In this document: positions 1 to 5,469 of the stretch, in pieces | How positions within the stretch are numbered: position 1 is the stretch's first letter | Layout: each line of letters starts with the position of its first letter | Assembly: GCA_018715585.1 (NCBI GenBank) | Contig: DVLH01000232.1 | Coordinates: 1-7,947, forward strand | Direction: 5' to 3' | Length of the DNA stretch: 7,947 nucleotides | Source of the DNA: Candidatus Aphodomonas merdavium | GTDB taxonomy: Bacteria; Bacillota; Clostridia; Christensenellales; Aristaeellaceae | Notes under the pieces: generated by a model | What the model saw: the letters and a program-made list of their open reading frames with translations, nothing else | Database searches by the model: none | Told to the model about the DNA's origin: nothing | Program-made: the position numbers and the translations under genes

Positions 1-134
1 ATCGGGATGGGAATCTATTTTATTTCTACTACCAGAAAAATGGTGAAAAGCATATCATCGTCCTGGAGCCCTCCCAGGAGATGATCGAGATGATCAAGCT
101 CTATCTGCCGCGCGGCGTTTATCAAACGAACTGA
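1..134 (+). CDS. 3' end of an unidentified protein (partial)
   Basis: Reading from base 3 there is an open frame of 43 codons ending in TGA at 132-134. It enters from outside the window, so the start and most of the protein are missing. The visible tail begins RDGNLFYFYYQ and ends KLYLPRGVYQTN. It is rich in aromatic and charged residues, with no membrane segment and no motif I recognise. Its stop codon overlaps the ATG of the cysteine desulfurase (TGATG), a typical translational-coupling arrangement, so it is probably co-transcribed with the desulfurase and thiI. The frame is supported by this overlap and by the absence of stops. No function can be given. Confidence 0.6.
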   Translation, partial: RDGNLFYFYYQKNGEKHIIVLEPSQEMIEMIKLYLPRGVYQTN

Positions 135-1282
135 TGATTTATTTGGATAATAGCGCCACCACAAAGCCCTGCGAAGCCGCTGTGCAGGCCATGCACGAAG
201 CGCTAGAAAACGGTTGGTTTAATCCTTCCGCTGCGTATGGGCCTGCTGTGCGTGCCGAAAAGCGCATGTGGGAGGCGCGCGAACTGCTGGCCAATGCGGC
301 GGGGGCGAAGCCGGACTGGCTTGTGTTCACGGCGAGCGGTAGCGAGGCAGATTCCCTGGCTATTTTAGGTAGCGCTGCGCGTTTTCATGGCGGCAAGCGC
401 ATTTTGCTCTTTGCGGGAGAACATCCGGCGGTGCTGCGGACGAAAGCACAGTTGGAGGCAATGGGCCACACGGTGGAAACGTTCGGCGCGGGGCCGGATG
501 GCGTGGTAGATTTACCACGGCTTGTAAGCATGTTGGACGAGCATGTGGCGTTGCTGAGCTGCATGCAGGTTAACAACGAGACGGGGGCTATCCAGCCCAT
601 TGAGGAGATTGCCCGCTTGCTCAAACAGGCGAACCCGCAGGCGCTGATGCATGTGGACGGCGTGCAGGGTTTTTTGCGCGTCCCTTTTCGGATGGAGCGT
701 TCCCTTGTCGATCTTTACAGCGTGTCAGCACATAAGATTCATGGCCCAAAGGGTGTGGCAGCTCTGTTTGTGCGCGAAGGTGTGCGCATCGCGGCGCGGG
801 TGGAAGGCGGCGGTCAGGAGCACGCCTTGCGCTCTGGCACGGAGAACACGCCTGGGATTGCAGGTTTTGCCGCTGCCGCACAGTGGATGCTTTCCTTTCC
901 GGAGCGCGCGCAGGCGCTGCGCGCGGTAAAGATGCGCCTATATGAGCGGCTGCGCGGGGCGGTTCCGCTGCGCGTCAATGGGCCGGATCCTGGCGGCGAA
1001 AGCGCTGCGCCGCATATCCTCAACCTGTCCCTCGGCGTGCGCGGCGAGGTGATGCTGCATGCGCTGGAGCAGGAAGGCGTTTACGTGGGCACAGGGTCTG
1101 CGTGCTCGTCAAAGAAGCGGGAGATGAGCGCGGCGTTTCGGGCGATGGGCGCACAAAAAAGCGCGGCGGAAACGGCGGTGCGCTTTAGCATTGGCATGAT
1201 GAACACGCTTGAGGAAGCGGATGAGGCTGCGCAGGCCGTTCTCCGCTGCTTGCAGGTGTATGGAGCGTTTCAAAGGAGATAA
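134..1282 (+). CDS. Cysteine desulfurase, NifS/IscS family (class V aminotransferase fold)
   Basis: Pyridoxal-phosphate enzyme that takes sulfur from L-cysteine, giving alanine and an enzyme-bound persulfide; cytosolic. The 382 residues are normal length for the family. Visible hallmarks are the N-terminal LDNSATT, the His of GEHPAV (H97), the cofactor-ring Asp and Gln in HVDGVQ (D175, Q178), the Schiff-base lysine in SAHKIHGPKG (K201) and the catalytic cysteine in TGSACSSKK (C324). The start is fixed by MIYLDNSATT, the usual first residues of these enzymes. There is no clear Shine-Dalgarno, and the ATG overlaps the upstream stop, so translation is probably coupled. The next gene, 5 bases on, is thiI. 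This matches the NifZ-ThiI pair of Bacillus, so I infer it is mainly the sulfur donor for tRNA 4-thiouridine rather than the general iron-sulfur enzyme. No IscU, IscR or SufU partner is visible, which supports that but does not prove it. Confidence 0.93.
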   Translation: MIYLDNSATTKPCEAAVQAMHEALENGWFNPSAAYGPAVRAEKRMWEARELLANAAGAKPDWLVFTASGSEADSLAILGSAARFHGGKRILLFAGEHPAVLRTKAQLEAMGHTVETFGAGPDGVVDLPRLVSMLDEHVALLSCMQVNNETGAIQPIEEIARLLKQANPQALMHVDGVQGFLRVPFRMERSLVDLYSVSAHKIHGPKGVAALFVREGVRIAARVEGGGQEHALRSGTENTPGIAGFAAAAQWMLSFPERAQALRAVKMRLYERLRGAVPLRVNGPDPGGESAAPHILNLSLGVRGEVMLHALEQEGVYVGTGSACSSKKREMSAAFRAMGAQKSAAETAVRFSIGMMNTLEEADEAAQAVLRCLQVYGAFQRR

Positions 1283-1287
1283 GAGCG

Positions 1288-2490
1288 ATGCGGGAAATCC
1301 TTCTTGTACGGTTTGGCGAGGTATATTTAAAAGGGCTAAACCGGCCGGTTTTTATGCGCGCGCTTGTGCGTCAGGTGCGCCATGCGGCGGAGCCGTTTGG
1401 CGGCCATGCCTGGCTGAGCGATAGCCGGATTTATGTGAGCGATATGAGCGATGCGCAGGCGTGCGCGGAGCGCGTGGCGATGGTGTTCGGCGTCCATTCC
1501 GTCAGCATTGCAACCGAAATGGAAAAGGATGATTTTGACGCCATTTGCCGCCAGGCATCGCAGATGATGCGGGATAAAACGGGAACATTCAAGGTGCGTG
1601 CCAGCCGCTCGGACAAGCGCTATCCCTACGATTCCCCGAAGATTAACGAGCTTGTGGGCGGATATATCCTACAGGAAAACCCCCAATTGCGCGTAGACGT
1701 TAAAAACCCGGATTATGTGCTTGTGATCGAGATCCGTGAAAAGGCGACACTGCATATCGGCCGCCTGGAAGGTGCGGGCGGTATGCCGATGGGCACAAGT
1801 GGAAAGGCCTGCCTGCTCTTATCGGGCGGGATTGACAGCCCGGTGGCGGGGTACATGATCGCCCGTCGGGGTGTGAAGCTGATCGCCGTCCATTTCCATT
1901 CTTTCCCCTATACGTCCGAACGGGCGCGGGATAAGGTTGTGGAGCTTGCGCGCATCCTTTCGCAGGCATGCGGGCGCATTGATCTTTTTATCGCGCCTTT
2001 TACGCAAATCCAAATGAACATCCACCAGCTTTGCCCGGAAGAGATGACGACGTTGATTATGCGCCGGCAAATGATGCGCATTGCTGGGTGCATCGCGGCG
2101 CGTGAGCGCGCGCAGGCGCTCGTCACGGGCGAAAGCCTCGGCCAAGTCGCCAGCCAGACGATGGAAGCGTTGGCCTGTACGGACGATGTTTGCTCGCTCC
2201 CCGTTTTTCGCCCACTGATCGGGTTTGATAAAATCGACATCATCAATAAGGCGGAAAAAATCGGTACTTATGCTACGTCTTCCTTGCCGTATGAGGACTG
2301 CTGTACCATCTTTACGCCGCGCCATCCGCTCACGCGGCCGCGGCTTGATGCCGTACGGGAGGGTGAAGCGCGGCTGGGAGAAGGGCTGGAAACGCTTATC
2401 CAAGCGGCCGTAGACGGCGCCGAAAAAGTTGTTGTAGAGGATGGAAGGGTTTTGCAAGATCCTGGGCATCCACAAGAGGCGGAGGGATAA
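1288..2490 (+). CDS. thiI: ThiI, tRNA uracil 4-sulfurtransferase (no rhodanese domain)
   Basis: Adenylates uridine 8 of tRNA and replaces its 4-oxygen with sulfur, giving 4-thiouridine, a near-UV sensor; in some bacteria ThiI also feeds thiamine thiazole synthesis. The 400 residues show an N-terminal ferredoxin-like part (about 1-60, with RFGEVYLKGLNRPVF), a THUMP RNA-binding domain (about 60-165) and a PP-loop ATPase (from about 172) with the loop SGGIDSPVAGY at 179-189. TGESLGQVASQTMEAL and PYEDCCTIFTPRHP (C338, C339) are also typical. The protein stops after the PP-loop domain, whereas the E. coli enzyme (482 residues) adds a C-terminal rhodanese domain. Short forms are usual in Firmicutes, where the neighbouring desulfurase is thought to pass sulfur directly, probably through a cysteine of the DCC motif. 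AAAGGAG at 1272-1278, inside the end of the desulfurase gene, is the ribosome binding site. Confidence 0.95.
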   Translation: MREILLVRFGEVYLKGLNRPVFMRALVRQVRHAAEPFGGHAWLSDSRIYVSDMSDAQACAERVAMVFGVHSVSIATEMEKDDFDAICRQASQMMRDKTGTFKVRASRSDKRYPYDSPKINELVGGYILQENPQLRVDVKNPDYVLVIEIREKATLHIGRLEGAGGMPMGTSGKACLLLSGGIDSPVAGYMIARRGVKLIAVHFHSFPYTSERARDKVVELARILSQACGRIDLFIAPFTQIQMNIHQLCPEEMTTLIMRRQMMRIAGCIAARERAQALVTGESLGQVASQTMEALACTDDVCSLPVFRPLIGFDKIDIINKAEKIGTYATSSLPYEDCCTIFTPRHPLTRPRLDAVREGEARLGEGLETLIQAAVDGAEKVVVEDGRVLQDPGHPQEAEG

Positions 2491-2510
2491 ACCGGCGCGC
2501 TGCCGCATAG

Positions 2511-2540
2511 AAAGTCATGACGAACGTCGTGGCTTTATAA
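2511..2540 (+). terminator. Hairpin after thiI, first copy (weak terminator candidate)
   Basis: AAAGTCATGAC (2511-2521), loop GAAC (2522-2525) and GTCGTGGCTTT (2526-2536) form an 11-bp stem with two G-U wobbles. The sequence after it is only ATAA, so the U-tract is short (three Ts inside the stem, then AT). It lies 20 bases after the thiI stop and could end or attenuate the desulfurase-thiI transcript, or protect its 3' end. It is nearly the same sequence as the better terminator at 2674-2701. Function as a terminator is uncertain. Confidence 0.4.
2516..2536 (+). repeat. Direct repeat, copy 1 of 2 (hairpin-forming)
   Basis: A 21-base sequence starting CATGACGAACG and ending TCGTGGCTTT is repeated exactly at 2678-2698, 162 bases downstream. 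Similarity continues upstream: GCCG then an A-rich stretch precedes both copies (2502-2515 and about 2667-2677), with some differences. One difference in the stem, T2515 against C2677, keeps pairing with the opposite G (U-G against C-G). Confidence 0.9.
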
Positions 2541-2673
2541 ACGGCGGGAGCTTGCAATGCCGGTTTCTCCATGGGGCGATCTACTGCCTGCTGGGAGAGA
2601 CATAGAACGCTCCCGTGCTAGCACAATGTGCGGGTAACAAGGGGGCCGTGTGCCACCTGTATGCGCCGTAAAC

Positions 2674-2701
2674 AAGCCATGACGAACGTCGTGGCTTTTT
2701 T
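2674..2701 (+). terminator. Intrinsic (Rho-independent) terminator
   Basis: AAGCCATGAC (2674-2683), a GAAC loop (2684-2687) and GTCGTGGCTT (2688-2697) form a 10-bp stem with one U-G wobble. The T-run counts six Ts at 2696-2701, the first two of which pair in the stem. This is a good intrinsic terminator for the plus strand. It ends transcription from the desulfurase-thiI unit, or from any small RNA in the spacer, before the L,D-transpeptidase and spoIIIA genes. It implies a separate promoter downstream of it. Confidence 0.85.
2678..2698 (+). repeat. Direct repeat, copy 2 of 2 (within the terminator)
   Basis: Exact 21-base copy of the sequence at 2516-2536. It contains the loop and the 3' arm of the intrinsic terminator. 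Here it is followed by a longer T-run than in copy 1. Confidence 0.9.
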
Positions 2702-2756
2702 GTTTGCGCGCAAAAGCCGCCCGGCGCGTGAGAGGAGACGACGTCTGGGACGGAAA

Positions 2757-2806
2757 CCGGCGGGGCGCGGCAAAGGGAAGGGCGAACGCGCGCCGCGCCC
2801 GGCCGG
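2757..2806 (+). other. Long GC-rich hairpin upstream of the L,D-transpeptidase gene
   Basis: CCGGCGGGGCGCGGC (2757-2771) and GCCGCGCCCGGCCGG (2792-2806) are complementary at 14 of 15 positions, around a 20-base loop. No U-tract follows, so it is not a standard terminator on the plus strand. It ends 36 bases before the GTG start and lies between the terminator at 2674-2701 and the ribosome binding site, so it would be in the 5' leader if the promoter is upstream of it. It could affect mRNA stability or translation. No promoter I could defend is visible in 2702-2842: I see neither a sigma-A nor a sigma-E consensus. Two smaller palindromes, TTTGCGCGCAAA (2703-2714) and AGACG-A-CGTCT (2736-2746), lie in the same stretch. 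Confidence 0.6.
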
Positions 2807-2830
2807 ATGCGCGAGGCAAAACGTTAAAAA

Positions 2831-2836
2831 AAGGAG
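2831..2836 (+). promoter_or_regulatory. Ribosome binding site that sets the GTG start of the L,D-transpeptidase
   Basis: AAGGAG lies 6 bases before GTG at 2843. An ATG at 2841-2843 overlaps this GTG, but its frame gives only nine codons (MCAVDFCCC) and then stops. The GTG frame gives a signal peptide and the whole enzyme, so GTG is the real start. Confidence 0.85.
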
Positions 2837-2842
2837 AAAGAT

Positions 2843-3517
2843 GTGCGCGGTAGATTTTTGCTGCTGCTGATTCTTTGTGGGGTGCTGCTGTTGCTGCAAG
2901 CACTCCCACAGGAAGCCGTACAGGCCATGGCAAGCGGCGAATACCTTATCTACATCGACCTGTCTACGATGAGCTTGACGCTTTACCGGGGGAGAGACGA
3001 GGTGGGGCGTTGGGCAATTGCCGCTGGCACTGGGCAAACGCCGACGCCGCTTGGCGTTTTCCGGATTAACCGAAGGTTTCGCACGGAGCCGTCTGGGTTC
3101 GGCACCCGGTTTCTGGGCTTATCCGTGCCATGGGGGCAGTATGGTATTCATGGTACGAACAAGCCGGGGTCGATTGGCAGCCGCGCATCGCACGGTTGCA
3201 TCCGGATGTACACCAGCGATGCCGAAAAGCTCTATAGCCTTGTTCCAAACGGGACGGTCGTCATCATCGAGGAAGGACCGTACGGTGAGCTTGGATGGGG
3301 ACTTTCGCCGATTGCCCCGGGTGATAGAGGGTCGCTGGTATGTGCAGCGCAGCGCAAGCTCCGCGCGCTTGGTTATTACAGCGGAAGCCTCGATGGCATT
3401 TATGGCGATGGGATGTCGGCGGCTGTACGCAATTTTCGCAAGGATTATGGCCTTCCCGCAAAAGATGGGATTGACGCACAGGCGTGGGAGGCACTTGGGG
3501 TGGTGCTGTTTGAATGA
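2843..3517 (+). CDS. Exported L,D-transpeptidase (YkuD domain) with C-terminal peptidoglycan-binding domain
   Basis: Predicted to form 3-3 cross-links between stem peptides of peptidoglycan, or attach other groups to them, outside the membrane. The 224 residues show an N-terminal hydrophobic signal or anchor segment (about 4-22, with AMA at 28-30 as a possible cleavage site). A YkuD domain follows (about 33-143) with the catalytic set GIHGTNKPGS (H103) and SHGCIRM (S116, H117, C119, R121). A PG_binding_1-type repeat (about 165-218, with QRKLRALGYYSGSLDGIYGD) ends the protein. The domains and residues look intact. Its stop codon overlaps the spoIIIAA start (ATGA), so the two genes are almost certainly co-transcribed and translationally coupled. 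I infer that it is made in the mother cell during sporulation and acts on the wall between mother cell and forespore or on the spore cortex. A lipoprotein is unlikely, since the cysteine near residue 12 is not in a lipobox. Confidence 0.9.
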   Translation: MRGRFLLLLILCGVLLLLQALPQEAVQAMASGEYLIYIDLSTMSLTLYRGRDEVGRWAIAAGTGQTPTPLGVFRINRRFRTEPSGFGTRFLGLSVPWGQYGIHGTNKPGSIGSRASHGCIRMYTSDAEKLYSLVPNGTVVIIEEGPYGELGWGLSPIAPGDRGSLVCAAQRKLRALGYYSGSLDGIYGDGMSAAVRNFRKDYGLPAKDGIDAQAWEALGVVLFE

Positions 3518-4377
3518 GCAATTGGCGAAAGACATTGCGTCCTTATTGGCCGGACGCACTCGGCCAGGCGCTTGAGACAGTCCCCCAGCCGGTGGTTGCG
3601 GTGGCGCGGGAGCTGCGATTGCGTGCAGGACGGCGTGCCCTGATTTGCGGGGAAACAAATTGGCAGTTTGGCATGCCTGTAAGCGAAGGAGAGATTTGCG
3701 AAATTGCTGCGACGATGCTTGGCCATGCGCTGCATGCGCGCGGACATGAGCTGCGCGAAGGGTATGTGACGCTGCCGGGGGGCCATCGGGCAGGGTTTTG
3801 CGGCAGGATGGCAGGTGGAAGCGTTGCGCAGATTGCGAGCCTTTGTGTGCGCGTGGCGCGGGAAATCCCCGGTGCGGCGGAACCGCTGCGCCGCTGGCTG
3901 CTGCACGAAGGGAAACCGAGAAGCCTGTTGATCGTCTCTCCGCCCGGGTTTGGCAAAACGACGCTGCTGCGCGATGCAGCGAGACTGCTCTCTCGGGAAG
4001 GGATCCAGGTTGGTATCGCCGATGAGCGTTCTGAACTGGCTGCCTGCCAGGCAGGCGTCCCCTGTTTGGATGTTGGAGAAAACACGGACGTGATGGACGG
4101 ATGCCCTAAAGGGGCTGGCATGCTCTGCTTGCTCCGGGCCATGTCGCCTCAAGTGCTTGTAACCGATGAACTTGGCGGGGACGAAGATGCAAGGGCGCTA
4201 TGCATGATGGCGCGCAGCGGTGTGGCCGTCATCGCTTCGGTCCATGGAGCCAGTTACGCTGCCGCCGCAGAGCGCTTGCCCCGGGATGCGCTAAAAACGT
4301 TTGCAAGCATAGCCATTCTCACGGGTGTGGGAAAACTGGGCGCCGTCTATAGCGGCGAGGGGGAGAAGCTTGCCTAG
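3514..4377 (+). CDS. spoIIIAA: SpoIIIAA, ATPase of the SpoIIIA-SpoIIQ channel
   Basis: Cytosolic mother-cell ATPase related to the motor ATPases of type II and IV secretion; in B. subtilis it is needed to keep the engulfed forespore active. The 287 residues are close to the 307 of B. subtilis. An N-terminal part carries the family's ELRLRAG motif (about 33-39) and REGYVTLPGGHRAGFCG. The nucleotide-binding core has Walker A SPPGFGKTTLLRD (142-154, K148, T149). Further on come DERSELAA, DVMDGCPKGAGM (sensor region) and Walker B VLVTDELGG (D218, E219). All key residues are present. The ATG overlaps the L,D-transpeptidase stop and there is no strong Shine-Dalgarno, so translation is probably coupled. 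The gene ends 8 bases inside spoIIIAB if that gene starts at the TTG. Confidence 0.95.
   Translation: MSNWRKTLRPYWPDALGQALETVPQPVVAVARELRLRAGRRALICGETNWQFGMPVSEGEICEIAATMLGHALHARGHELREGYVTLPGGHRAGFCGRMAGGSVAQIASLCVRVAREIPGAAEPLRRWLLHEGKPRSLLIVSPPGFGKTTLLRDAARLLSREGIQVGIADERSELAACQAGVPCLDVGENTDVMDGCPKGAGMLCLLRAMSPQVLVTDELGGDEDARALCMMARSGVAVIASVHGASYAAAAERLPRDALKTFASIAILTGVGKLGAVYSGEGEKLA
4358..4365 (+). promoter_or_regulatory. Ribosome binding site supporting a TTG start for spoIIIAB
   Basis: AGGGGGAG lies 4 bases before TTG at 4370, or 6 bases if AGGGGG is taken as the core. It lies inside the end of spoIIIAA. A GTG at 4325 is in frame but would add 15 residues (WENWAPSIAARGRS and so on) before the membrane segment, unlike the family. 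Confidence 0.6.
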
Positions 4378-4870
4378 ATGGTGTTTTGCGCTGTGTGGCG
4401 CACTCAGCTGTGCAGCGTTTGCGGCAAACTGGGCACAGGCAATGGCAGAGCGCTGCCGCACGCTGCGCGCGCTGGAGCGGATGCTGGCGCGCATAGAAGG
4501 CGCGTTGCCCGTTTATGGGGAACTATGTTTGCTTTTACAGCATGCCGCTGCGGGCGAGGAAGGTGAAGCTGCGGCGTTCATGCGCCTGTGCGCGCAGGCA
4601 ATGCGGGAGCAGCCGCGCCTTTCGCTACAGGAGGCGGCACGGCACTACAGGATGCCTTCCCTTGTTCGTGCAGACTGGGAAGCCCTGCAACCGCTGCTGA
4701 ATGGACTAGGCGGTTACAATGAACCACAAGCACTGGCACTATTGCATGCTTGTAGGAGCGCTTTGGAAACACAGCGCGCCGCAGCAGAGACAACATGGAA
4801 AAAAGACCGGCGGTTGGCCGGTTCGCTCGGGGGGATTGGAGCGGCGACGGTATTTTTGTTTCTGCTCTAA
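4370..4870 (+). CDS. spoIIIAB: SpoIIIAB, GspF-like membrane protein of the SpoIIIA complex
   Basis: Membrane protein distantly related to the GspF/PilC platform proteins of type II secretion and type IV pili, and the likely partner of the SpoIIIAA ATPase. With a TTG start it has 166 residues, matching the roughly 171 of B. subtilis. A hydrophobic segment sits at the N-terminus (about residues 4-20), then a helical soluble part with ALERMLARIEGALPVYGELC and LQPLLNGLGGYNEPQALALL, typical of the family, and a C-terminal membrane segment (last 17 residues, ending FLFLL). The start is a choice: TTG 4370 has a good ribosome binding site and puts the membrane segment at the N-terminus, whereas GTG 4325 gives 181 residues. 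It overlaps spoIIIAA by 8 bases and lies 21 bases before spoIIIAC. Confidence 0.88.
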   Translation: MPRWCFALCGALSCAAFAANWAQAMAERCRTLRALERMLARIEGALPVYGELCLLLQHAAAGEEGEAAAFMRLCAQAMREQPRLSLQEAARHYRMPSLVRADWEALQPLLNGLGGYNEPQALALLHACRSALETQRAAAETTWKKDRRLAGSLGGIGAATVFLFLL

Positions 4871-4891
4871 TTAAGTAAGGAGGGCAGCTGC

Positions 4892-5086
4892 ATGAATGTT
4901 GACATGTTGATCAAAATTGCGGGCGTTGGCATTTTGGTTTCAGTGTTGGCGCAAATTCTCAACCGAACGGGCCGAGAGGATATGGCGATGCTGACGACGC
5001 TTGCTGGCCTTGCAATCGTGCTGCTTGCCGTCGTCAATTTGATTTCGCAACTGTTTCAAAGCGTGCGCAGTATTTTTTCGCTATGA
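4892..5086 (+). CDS. spoIIIAC: SpoIIIAC, small two-helix membrane protein of the SpoIIIA complex
   Basis: The 64 residues, close to the 68 of B. subtilis, form two hydrophobic helices (about 6-23 and 34-52) joined by the short polar loop NRTGREDMA, the usual SpoIIIAC pattern. It is part of the AC-AD-AE membrane platform in the mother-cell membrane facing the forespore. AAGGAGGG at 4877-4884, 7 bases before the ATG, is the strongest ribosome binding site inside the operon. The stop codon overlaps the start of spoIIIAD (ATGA at 5083-5086). Confidence 0.95.
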   Translation: MNVDMLIKIAGVGILVSVLAQILNRTGREDMAMLTTLAGLAIVLLAVVNLISQLFQSVRSIFSL

Positions 5087-5469
5087 CAGAGGCGCTGCGG
5101 TTTGTAGGAATTGGCATGGGCGTGGCGCTGCTGCTGCTCGTGCTAAGAAAGACAAGCCCGCCGGCTGCCGTGGCGCTGGCGCTCGCAGCGGGAGCGGCGC
5201 TGTTGCTCGCCTTTACGGACAGGCTGAGGACGGTTGTGGAAGCGCTGCAGAGCCTTTCTAAAATGACGGGACTGGAAGAAGAAGGCGCGTTGCTGTTGCG
5301 CGTGGCGGGAATAGGGATCTTGTGCGAGACAGGAGGACGGCTTTGCCGGGATGCGGGCGAAGAAGGGCTTGGGGAAAAGGTGGAGATGGGAGGGAGGCTG
5401 ATGATGCTCTCACTTGCGTTGCCGCTTGCGGTTTCGCTGCTGGAAAACGTGTTTGCCATGTTTGCATGA
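5083..5469 (+). CDS. spoIIIAD: SpoIIIAD, membrane protein of the SpoIIIA complex
   Basis: A 128-residue integral membrane protein, usual length for the family. Hydrophobic segments lie at about 6-21, 27-44, 68-81 and 105-128. The stretch LLRVAGIGILCETGGRLCRDAGEEGLGE (about residues 71-98) and the following EMGGRLMMLSLALP are typical of SpoIIIAD, which is related to SpoIIIAC. It belongs to the AC-AD-AE membrane platform. The ATG overlaps the spoIIIAC stop and there is no clear Shine-Dalgarno, so translation is probably coupled. Its own stop overlaps the spoIIIAE start (ATGA at 5466-5469). Confidence 0.93.
   Translation: MTEALRFVGIGMGVALLLLVLRKTSPPAAVALALAAGAALLLAFTDRLRTVVEALQSLSKMTGLEEEGALLLRVAGIGILCETGGRLCRDAGEEGLGEKVEMGGRLMMLSLALPLAVSLLENVFAMFA

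Larger units (their letters stand above)
2489..2673 (+). other. Structured non-coding spacer after thiI (candidate 3' UTR element or small RNA)
   Basis: No convincing gene is present here. Several potential RNA stems can be read directly. An 8-bp perfect inverted repeat, AAACCGGC (2489-2496) and GCCGGTTT (2559-2566), encloses the first repeat hairpin. GGGAG (2593-2597) pairs with CTCCC (2610-2614). GTGCTAGCAC (2615-2624) is a perfect palindrome. GCAC-AAT-GTGC (2621-2631) is a small hairpin that overlaps the palindrome, and CCCGTGC (2612-2618) can instead pair with GTGCGGG (2628-2634), so some of these stems exclude one another. GGC (2644-2646) can pair with GCC (2652-2654). The stretch ends at a strong terminator, as expected for a small RNA or a long 3' UTR. 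I found no match to a riboswitch, 6S RNA, SRP RNA or tRNA that I could defend, and no clear promoter. Confidence 0.3.

Noticed and set aside
1819..2508. A 229-codon open frame on the minus strand across thiI
   Set aside because: It lies opposite the PP-loop domain of thiI, which is well conserved on the plus strand. No motif or ribosome binding site supports it.
2598..2612. CATAGAAC as a sigma-E type -10 element
   Set aside because: It matches the CATACA-T consensus only in part, has no convincing -35 partner at the right distance, and lies before the terminator rather than after it.
2631..2660. Resemblance of TAACAAGGGGGCCGTG to the T-box conserved sequence
   Set aside because: The AGGGTGG-ACCGCG core is not intact, the downstream terminator 5' arm is not complementary to it as in T-box antiterminators, and the gene after it is not an amino-acid or tRNA-synthetase gene.
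2628..2870. An 80-codon plus-strand frame starting with GTG, with a CxxC near its start
   Set aside because: It runs straight through the intrinsic terminator and the GC hairpin, has a strongly basic low-complexity composition, and overlaps the real start of the L,D-transpeptidase gene.
2843..2890. Possible lipoprotein signal in the L,D-transpeptidase
   Set aside because: The cysteine near residue 12 is in the middle of the hydrophobic stretch (LILCG) and is not preceded by the small residue of a lipobox.
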